Positions 17,071 to 25,000 of a stretch of DNA of 52,710 nucleotides are shown one piece after another. The notes beneath the pieces are model-generated. The model did not search any database and had not been told where the DNA came from. It was given only the letters and a program-made list of their open reading frames with translations. The DNA lies in contig PLRJ01000061.1 in NCBI GenBank assembly GCA_003163855.1, positions 1 to 52,710 of the forward strand, given 5' to 3'. Position 1 is the stretch's first letter; every line of letters begins with the position of its first letter. This DNA is from Bryobacterales bacterium (GTDB lineage: Bacteria > Acidobacteriota > Terriglobia > Bryobacterales > Bryobacteraceae). Position numbers and translations under genes: made by a program.

Positions 17071-19446
17071 CTACCGCCCAATAACCTGCACCATCTCCGA
17101 GTCCGGACCAGTCCACCGTGCCGCGCCCTCGTGCGTAAGACGCCGGGCCGAATTATCCCAATGCAGCCGGGTAACCTTCCCTCCGCCATTCTCATAGGCG
17201 TACGTCATCCCGTCGTCATCGTAAAGCGTGAAGTCGCCGTTCGCGCCCGCATAAACCTGCACCCGGGCCAGCTTCTGTTCCTGAGCCGTGCTGTCAATGG
17301 GTTCGCCCATGGCAACAATCGATCCTGCCCGAACAAAGAGCGGCAGCACATTAATCGGAGCACTCACCTCGATCGTTTGGCCGCCATGCACCTTCTCTTG
17401 GGTCCAATAGTTGTACCAGTCGGCGCCCGCCGGCAGATAAACCCTACGGCTGGTCGAGCCCTGTTCTGTCACCGGAGCCACCAGGAACGCCGGCCCAAAC
17501 ATATACTCATCGCGCAGATCCGTCACATTTGGGTCGTTCGGAAAATCCATAAACAACCCACGCATATATGGCGCGCCTGTCAAATGCGTCTGATAAGCCA
17601 GCGAATAGATGTAAGGCAGCAACTGATAACGCAACCGCAGATATTTGCTCAATATCGGCTCTGCCTGCTTGCCATAAGACCAGACCTCGTTGTAGCGCCT
17701 GCTGCCGTGCGTTCGAAAGATCGGCTGAAACGCGCCGTACTCAAACCAGCGCGTATATAGTTCCGGATAATCGTCGTAGTCGCCCACGTTGTCGCGCGCA
17801 TCCGATGGGTCGAGCAGCGGCGGCTTCGCCGGATGATGCACAGCCGGCAGATACTGCCATCCGCCCACATCGTTGCTCCAGTACGCCATGCCCGAAGCGG
17901 CAAAATCCAGGCCCGTTGGAATCTGCCGCCGCAGCGTATCCCAATTCGGCGAAATATCGGATGACCAGAACATCGCGCCATTCTTTTGTGCGCCCAGGTA
18001 GGAATCGCGCGCCAGAATCACCGCACGCTGCTTCGTATCGCGTCGAAAGCCATCGTACAGCGCGGCCGTATGGAACAGCGGATAGACGTTGAAGAACTGC
18101 GTGCCCGGACCCACGTGGTAATAACTTCCATTCGGCGGCAGGTCGGGCTCCGTCTCATCCGCCCAGATCGAATCGAAGCCCTTCTTGATGAAGTTATCGC
18201 GCGTCACGTCCCAGAACCAGCGCGCCGCCTCGGGGTTGGTCGTGTCAATGTCCGAGCCCGCCCGGTCATACGGCAATCCATTGGTCGGTTTGCCGTCCGC
18301 CAGATGCTCGAACCAGCCATTCTTAAGGAGCAGATCGTAATAACGCGACCCTTCCGTGAAACGCGGCCAGACGCTGATCATGGTTTGAAAGCCCATGGCA
18401 TGGAGTTGCTTGTTCATGTCGACCGGATCGGGCCATTTAGCCGGATCCATGTCCAATTGCCCCATTTTTGTGAAGTAAAACCAGTCCACCACCAGCACGT
18501 CCGCCGGCAGGTGCCGTTCGCGATAGCCTTTCGCCACCGCCAGCAATTCGGCCTGCGTCGAGTAGCGCTGCTTACACTGAATGAACCCGTACGTGCCTTT
18601 GGTCAGCAGCGGCGTTTCACCCGTCAGTTTCCGGTAACCGGCATAGATTTCATCGGTCGTCGCGCCAGCAATCACGAAGAACGAAACCCGCTGGCCCACC
18701 TCCGACGACCAGCGCGTCTGGTCATTGAAACCCGGCTCTATGGTGGTCTTTGACGGGTTGTCCCAAATCAGCCCATATCCTTTATTCGTCACCACAAAAG
18801 GTATGCCGACGCTCGCCCCCGCCGTTGCGTTGTAGTCGTGCCAGCTTCGCACCACATGCCCGCGATGATCCAGATAGCCTTCCTGGTTCTGCCCCAGACC
18901 GTAATAATGTTCATCGTCCGGCGAAGCGAACGCTGCGCTTACTGTATAAAACGGAGGATCGCCCGGCCGCCTGTCATTCAGAATCCCTGCTGTGCCGTCT
19001 TTATTGTTCGGCACAGCCATGCCCCACCCTTGCAACTGCAGTAAAGTCCGTCCATCCGGAGTGCTGAAGCGAATGTTAGCGCCTGGAGTTGAGCCGTTGA
19101 AGTACTTGGCAATATCAGCCTGGGTAGGCAAAGGAGCCTGCCGATGCCGGCTTCCACCACCACCACCGCCAAACTCAACCACCAGGCGGCTCGATTGATA
19201 GCGCTTTCCGCCGTTGCTGTCCGACTCCGTCCAGCCTGCGTTCGAAGCCGTTCCCACAAACCCGTACCCCGGCGGAGCGGTGACCTGCTCTTTCAAAAGG
19301 CTCAGCGTCACCCGCACAATGTTCGGCGCGTACGGTTCAATAGCGATTGCCGAATTCCCGCGGTCAATAATGTAAGGTCCCTGCGCAGAAACAACCGTCA
19401 TAGCAAACGGCCACAGGCACACGAATCCCAATAGATGTCTTACCAA
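17071..19446 (-). CDS. Secreted glycoside hydrolase family 31 (alpha-glucosidase/xylosidase)
   Basis: The 791-residue protein has a signal peptide (about 1-21) and the GH31 layout: an N-terminal beta-sandwich (about 25-260), a TIM barrel and C-terminal beta domains. The probable nucleophile is D430 in IWADETEPD, and the acid/base is D497 in MFWSSDIS. YWSNDVGGW is also typical of the family. A DUF5110-like end is seen (AGANGDFTLYDDDGMTYAYE). The start is TTG at 19446 with GAGGAG nine bases upstream. GH31 enzymes release alpha-linked glucose or xylose. The WADE context (instead of WxDMNE) fits members acting on xylosides or special glucosides, but the substrate cannot be settled. A GGGGGS run near residue 95 is probably a linker. 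Confidence 0.9.
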   Translation of the reverse strand: MVRHLLGFVCLWPFAMTVVSAQGPYIIDRGNSAIAIEPYAPNIVRVTLSLLKEQVTAPPGYGFVGTASNAGWTESDSNGGKRYQSSRLVVEFGGGGGGSRHRQAPLPTQADIAKYFNGSTPGANIRFSTPDGRTLLQLQGWGMAVPNNKDGTAGILNDRRPGDPPFYTVSAAFASPDDEHYYGLGQNQEGYLDHRGHVVRSWHDYNATAGASVGIPFVVTNKGYGLIWDNPSKTTIEPGFNDQTRWSSEVGQRVSFFVIAGATTDEIYAGYRKLTGETPLLTKGTYGFIQCKQRYSTQAELLAVAKGYRERHLPADVLVVDWFYFTKMGQLDMDPAKWPDPVDMNKQLHAMGFQTMISVWPRFTEGSRYYDLLLKNGWFEHLADGKPTNGLPYDRAGSDIDTTNPEAARWFWDVTRDNFIKKGFDSIWADETEPDLPPNGSYYHVGPGTQFFNVYPLFHTAALYDGFRRDTKQRAVILARDSYLGAQKNGAMFWSSDISPNWDTLRRQIPTGLDFAASGMAYWSNDVGGWQYLPAVHHPAKPPLLDPSDARDNVGDYDDYPELYTRWFEYGAFQPIFRTHGSRRYNEVWSYGKQAEPILSKYLRLRYQLLPYIYSLAYQTHLTGAPYMRGLFMDFPNDPNVTDLRDEYMFGPAFLVAPVTEQGSTSRRVYLPAGADWYNYWTQEKVHGGQTIEVSAPINVLPLFVRAGSIVAMGEPIDSTAQEQKLARVQVYAGANGDFTLYDDDGMTYAYENGGGKVTRLHWDNSARRLTHEGAARWTGPDSEMVQVIGR

Positions 19447-19697
19447 GCTTGAACGCTCCTCAACCCTGAAAGCTCATTTATATCGCAGATGCTGCGCGAT
19501 CGTAGCGAAACTAACGCGGTATGTTTCTCCTGAATTGTAGGGACAGATCTCTCAATAGCAGGATGTGCCCAAATCAGCCAGACCGGACGGAGAGGGCGAG
19601 TATCGCGCGGCGAAGGCATCCGGCCATCAAGCCAATCGACTTTAATATGGGTTCGCGGCGACTGGCTTTGTGGCGTGATCTGTGCTGCCGGCGATTT

Positions 19698-22088
19698 TCA
19701 ATAAGTGTTCGTGAATTGGACATTGACGTCGCGCTCGGCGGTGCGGCCATGGTCGTCGATCACCCGGATCAGGTGCAGGCCGTCGGAGGCGGGTGTCCAC
19801 GCTAGGGCGCCATGGCCGGAAGGGGATTTGGCGATTAGGTTTTTGCCGTCGAACCAGAAGACCGCCTGAACGTCGGCAGCGGTGCTGGCTTCGAGCGGAA
19901 CGGTTTCCGGGCCTCCGGTTGGAGTTTGCTTCGCAAACATGGTTTCCGGGCCTCCGGTTGGAGTTTGCCTCGCCAAAGTGGCTTCGAGCGCTGGGCTTTG
20001 GCGGCGCAGCGTATAGATAACGCCGCGCAAAGGCGTGGTGATCTTAGGAGCATCACTGGCGTCGTCGGCAGCGCAGGTGGGAATCACCGGAGCTTTACGC
20101 CGCGGCATACCGGCTTCGCGGAACAGTTTCATCATGTCGGAAGGCCAAAATTCATAAACCACTTCGCGCGTGGCACCCGGGTTATAAGGCGGACAGGCGG
20201 GCTGACCAGTGCCGGTATCGATTTCGACGGCGCGGTGTAGTTGACTCACGCGGATGGGAGATTTGCCTGGAATATACCAGGTTTCGATGGTTTGCGGGCA
20301 GTATTTATTAGGGAGGTCGCCGCTTTCCGCGCAAACCGAGACCTTGCTCACGCCGGCTGGCGGCCCTGGGAATGCGAAAGATTGCTCCGGTTTTTGCAGC
20401 GGCAACGCATCGGCAATGCGGAAGAACAAGGGTGCGGCGGCATCGGCACCCACGAACGCGCTATTTCCCCTGGCATTAAAATCGCCAATCCACACCACGA
20501 GTATGTAAGGACCAACAATGCCGGCCGACCAGGCGTCGCGGAAGCCCCACGATGTGCCGGTTTTCCAGGCAACGGGCCAACCCTCGCGCCGCATAAGAGT
20601 GATGTCCTCTGAAGGACGTGGATTGTGCGTCAGCATATCTACAGTGATGAAGGCCGCTTCCGGGCTAAGCAACCGCGTGCCCTGTGGCCTAGGATCACGC
20701 AAGCGAGATCGGGTGGGTTGCATCACTCCCTGATTCGCAAGCATGGCATAAAGCGAAGCGAGTTCTTCCATCGTGACTTCGCCGCCTCCGAGCGCCAGCG
20801 CCAGCCCGTAATAGCTTTCCGGCTTCAGGTTGCCGATTCCGGCGCTCTGCAGGAACTGATAAAGATTAGGCTGATGGAGCTGCGTGGATACCCAGACGGC
20901 CGGGACGTTGCGGCTGCGGATGAGGGCATCTTGGGCGGGGATAGGACCGATGAAATTGCCATCGAAGTTCTCGGGTGTGAAGGGGCCGAAAGAGGTGGGT
21001 GAGTCGCGGAGGATGGTGCGTGGGTGCAGCACGCCCTGGTCGAGCGCAAGCGCATAGACAAAGGGTTTCAGGGTGGACCCGGGTGAACGCCTGGTGAGCA
21101 CCGCGTCAATCTGACCGTGGATGTCTTCGTTCGCATAATCAGCCGATCCGACCCAAGATTTAACACTCATGTCGCGGTAGTCAACCAGTAAGACACCTGT
21201 GTTGCGAATGCCATGTTCGCCAAATTGATTCAGGTAGCGAGTGACCAGGCGTTCGATCAAACGTTGCAGACCGGCGTCGAGTGTAGTTTCGATGGGACCG
21301 GAACGCCCGGAGCCGGCGCGCAAAATGGAATCGGTGAAATGCGGGGCAAGCAGCGGGAGTACGACATCTGACTTCAGCGGCACCGGCAGGTCAAGCTGCC
21401 GCTGGTCGGACTCGGTCGGATGATAGGTCTTGACCCACGCATGAGTCAATTGATCGCGAGCTTTGAGGAGCCCCGTAGCAAGAGCGCCGCGGCCGGCACG
21501 CGCCGCCGGGCGCTGTGGAATTACGGCCAGCGTTATAGCTTCTCCGAGATCAACTTGAGACGGAGGTTTGTTGAAGTAGACGCGGCTCGCCATACCGGCG
21601 CCTTGAATATTGCCGCCGAACGGAACCAGGTTCAGATAGGCTTCCAGGATGCTGCGTTTGGAATAGCGCGCCTCCAGCCACAGCGCGGCGCACGATTGCC
21701 GCAGTTTCCCCAGCGGTGTTCTGGTGTTCATGTGATAGAGCAGTCGAGCCAGTTGCATGGTCAGCGTGGAGCCTCCCCGACGGCCGTGTCCGCGCCCGTT
21801 GCTGACTAAAGCACGCAGCAGCGCCACCGGATTGACGCCTGGATGCCAGTTAAACCAGCGGTCTTCTTTCAGCCGAAACGAGTCAATCAATGCGGGAGAC
21901 ACTTCACTGAGTGGTGTCCAGAGGCGATATTGCTCATCGGAGGCGAGAGTGACGCGCAGCAGTTCATGATCAGACGACCAGACGGAGGTCGATTGCGGGA
22001 TCTGCTCGCGCAGCGACTGATGCGGATAGAAACGGATCAGAATCAGCCCAATGGCAAGCAGGCAGACGACTTTGAGTTTGCGCGTCAT
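19698..22088 (-). CDS. pbpC: Penicillin-binding protein 1C (bifunctional transglycosylase/transpeptidase)
   Basis: The 796-residue protein has an N-terminal membrane anchor (about 7-24). The glycosyltransferase-51 domain shows EDRWFNWHPGVNPVALLRA, RRGGSTLTMQLARLL and LEAYLNLVPFGGNIQG. The transpeptidase domain has S338 in SPGSTLKPF, SRN, and KTGTSWGFRDAW. The C-terminal domain is of the BiPBP_C type. These fit class A PBPs of the 1C group, which build peptidoglycan in the periplasm. Its ATG overlaps the stop of the alpha-2-macroglobulin gene (ATGA), as expected for this well-known pair. A 13-residue tandem repeat lies before the C-terminal domain and is listed separately. Confidence 0.95.
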   Translation of the reverse strand: MTRKLKVVCLLAIGLILIRFYPHQSLREQIPQSTSVWSSDHELLRVTLASDEQYRLWTPLSEVSPALIDSFRLKEDRWFNWHPGVNPVALLRALVSNGRGHGRRGGSTLTMQLARLLYHMNTRTPLGKLRQSCAALWLEARYSKRSILEAYLNLVPFGGNIQGAGMASRVYFNKPPSQVDLGEAITLAVIPQRPAARAGRGALATGLLKARDQLTHAWVKTYHPTESDQRQLDLPVPLKSDVVLPLLAPHFTDSILRAGSGRSGPIETTLDAGLQRLIERLVTRYLNQFGEHGIRNTGVLLVDYRDMSVKSWVGSADYANEDIHGQIDAVLTRRSPGSTLKPFVYALALDQGVLHPRTILRDSPTSFGPFTPENFDGNFIGPIPAQDALIRSRNVPAVWVSTQLHQPNLYQFLQSAGIGNLKPESYYGLALALGGGEVTMEELASLYAMLANQGVMQPTRSRLRDPRPQGTRLLSPEAAFITVDMLTHNPRPSEDITLMRREGWPVAWKTGTSWGFRDAWSAGIVGPYILVVWIGDFNARGNSAFVGADAAAPLFFRIADALPLQKPEQSFAFPGPPAGVSKVSVCAESGDLPNKYCPQTIETWYIPGKSPIRVSQLHRAVEIDTGTGQPACPPYNPGATREVVYEFWPSDMMKLFREAGMPRRKAPVIPTCAADDASDAPKITTPLRGVIYTLRRQSPALEATLARQTPTGGPETMFAKQTPTGGPETVPLEASTAADVQAVFWFDGKNLIAKSPSGHGALAWTPASDGLHLIRVIDDHGRTAERDVNVQFTNTY
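19902..19979 (-). repeat. 39-bp tandem duplication inside pbpC
   Basis: Two adjacent 39-bp copies (19902-19940 and 19941-19979) share an identical opening block of 28 bases and diverge only near the end. The protein shows ARQTPTGGPET then AKQTPTGGPET. The reading frame is kept, so it adds 13 residues in a linker between transpeptidase and C-terminal domain. Confidence 0.9.
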
Positions 22089-25000
22089 GGTTTGACGATC
22101 TCGAGTTTCGAACCCTGGCTGATGCCGGTAATCTGCCGGTCGTACATGCCTTCGGCAAAGGCTGGCGGAGATTGGAAGACGCCGATATTCGTAGCGCGGA
22201 CCTTATAAACCCAGGTTGAAGCGTCCTTGGTGACGTCGCCGTAAAGGATGACGCGGTCATCGCGAAAATCAACGTGCTCGGGAGTCCAGTTCGAACCTGG
22301 ACCGGGATTGCGATCAAGAGTTGGCTCAACGCCGCCCGGCAGAAGATCAACCACTGCGACCTGATTCAGGCGGTCGCGGTTGATTGAGCGCAGGCGGAGC
22401 CGGACAAAAAATTCCTGGCCTTCTTTCACGGTTGTGAGCACGGTGCCTTTGTCATCAATGAACTCGTGAATCACCTCCAGCCCGTGATTTACTTCGTTAG
22501 CCGGCGCATTACGGTCGAAGCCAGACTCGCTGACAGCGTAATAGGCGGGAAGCGAGCCATCGCGCGTGAACTGAACGCCGGCGTCACCCAGGGGAACCGG
22601 CACCTTCGAAGTGCCCGCTTGCTTCTGGCCATTGAGCAAAACGGCGAGTTTCAAGTTGGGCGCTGCAGCCTTGGAATAAGAATCAAGCGCAAGCAACGTG
22701 TAGGCGGCTGAAAGCGAACTTATCTTGTTCCCGCTGATGGCTGCGGCAATGGTTTCGAGGGCGGACGGCGGAACACTGCCGACCCGGTCAGGGAAATGAC
22801 GTGCGATCAGGTAGAGTAGCTGGGCGTCATGCACCACGGGATCGTAGTAGACGTCGTCGGAATTCCAACCGCTTTTTGTTTGAGCCCAGGGTACGCCGCG
22901 AATGATGCGGTCGGCATCGCGGTTGCGCTGCATCAGCCGGTAGGTGGAGGCCAGATAGGCAGCGGCTAAATCAGTCGTCCAAGTTTGCGTGTAGCGGCGG
23001 CTAAGTTCCTGCTCCACATTGGCTACAGCGGCATTTGGCTTTATTCCTTGACGAGCGAGCAAATAGACGGCGTAAGCACGAAGGCGTCCGGCTTCGAGCG
23101 TCGATGCGGGGCTAGAGGCGAAGTTGGTGAGCCAGTCGTTAAGGCTGGCCACCATCTCCGGCGGCACTTTCTGTCCGCGCTCGCGCGCTTCCAATAGGAA
23201 GTGCGCTCCATAGATAGTTGGAAATTCGGCAGTCTGCGGCGACGAGGCCCACAAACCGAAGCCACCGGACTCATTTTCACGGCTTTGCAGCATGGCGAGA
23301 GTTCCGGCGATGGGCTGCGGGTCGCGAGTTTTGAGCGAGCCGAACTCTGGATGAGCAGCGACAAGCAGAGCAGCAAAGCCTTTACTCACCAATTGTTCCG
23401 TGCACGGGTAAGGATAGGAATCGAGGTACGCAACCAACGCATCGCCCCAGACGAGCGGCAGGGCGGAGATGGAAGCTTGTACCGAACGCATTTCGGGGAA
23501 CATAGCGCGCTTTATGGGAACAGTGGTGCTGCCGCTATCCAGGCGTCCTAGCGTCAATTGGGTTCGGTATGCCTGCGCAGGGCGCACGCTGATGCTCTCC
23601 TCCATGTGGGCCTCCGCTTTGCCCCGTTGAGCGCTGAACTTCAGCGAGGCGGCCCCAAGAAAGGCATTGGCTTTGAAGCGGAACTCGGCCACGCCTTCGC
23701 GCTTTTCGGCAATCTGCAGATCAACCGATGAAGCGCTCACGGCCGTCAATTCCCGGGATAACTGAACCTGCACATGCACAGGTGTCTCGCTCTTGCCCAA
23801 CATGTTGTTGAAGACGCCCACTGTGACGCTTACCTCGTCACCGGGCGCGACCATGGCGGGCACGTTGGGTGTGAGGATGAAGTCGCCTTTAACTTCGGTG
23901 TTGGCTTCGCTAATCCCCACCTTTTCCGCGTCCACCGCGATGGCAACAATGCGCACCCGGCCGTTATAGTAATCGGGTACGGTATAGCGCAACTCTCGTC
24001 CAGCAGTGCCGACGTCGATGATGCCCGACCACCACGCCACCGGCGGTTTGCGCTTTCGGTTGAACGGATTCAAGTGGCGCGTGAACCCGCCGTCGGCATC
24101 GCCGCCCGGGGCGGAGAGCGCTAAGAAGCGGCGGAATTCGGGCAGAATGAGGTCGAGGATTTGAGTAGTCTCAACCTGCAGCATGCGCTTTTGAAAGAAG
24201 AAGCTAAGCGGATCGGGGTTGCGGTAGTGTGCAACCTGCAGAATGCCTTCATCTACAGCAAGAACGGCAACACGTGAAGGAACGGTGGGAGTGACGCGCA
24301 TCACCAGGGTGACGCCGGGTTTTATCTGCGACGGCGCGGTGAGTCGGAGTTGCTGGGTGCGCGCTGCCACGTCCGCGGAAAAGCCGGCCACGCCATAGCA
24401 AAGCGGACTCATGAAGATTTCATCGGAGGAGGGGTCGCGCAGAAATTGCACGCTGACGTAACCGTTGCCCTCAAACTCTTTGGGCAGAATCACGCGCTGA
24501 ACCGAGCTGGTAGTAGTGGTTCGAAACCACTGATGGTAGAAGACGCGATCGCGCTCGATGGTAAGCAGGCCCGATCCAACGTACGGGGCACGAATGCTGA
24601 CGTTCATGGTTTCTCCGCCCGCATAGGATGGCTTGTCCAGTTGGATCTGCAGTTCGGCGTTGCGTTCCAGCGAACGCGACAGATTGGCTTGGCCGGCGAC
24701 CGTATAATTCAGCCGGTTGAGTTCCGCGCCGGCCGAGTTGCGAAGCACCAGAATAAAATCGCCGGGCTCCTGTGTGGGAAGCGGAATGTTGCTGCCACCA
24801 GCATTCAGGCGGATGGGCCGGCTGTTCCGAACCGTCTCCTTTAGCCGCGACACATATTTAAAGGTACGGTCATCCTGCTGAGTCAGAACCGAAAGGTATT
24901 TGCGCTCAACCCATTCAAGCGTGAGTTGGTCGGCGGCAACGGTCTTCAATTGCCGGTTTGCCGCCAGCCAATTGGAAGAGCGGGCGCTGCCACGCGTCAC

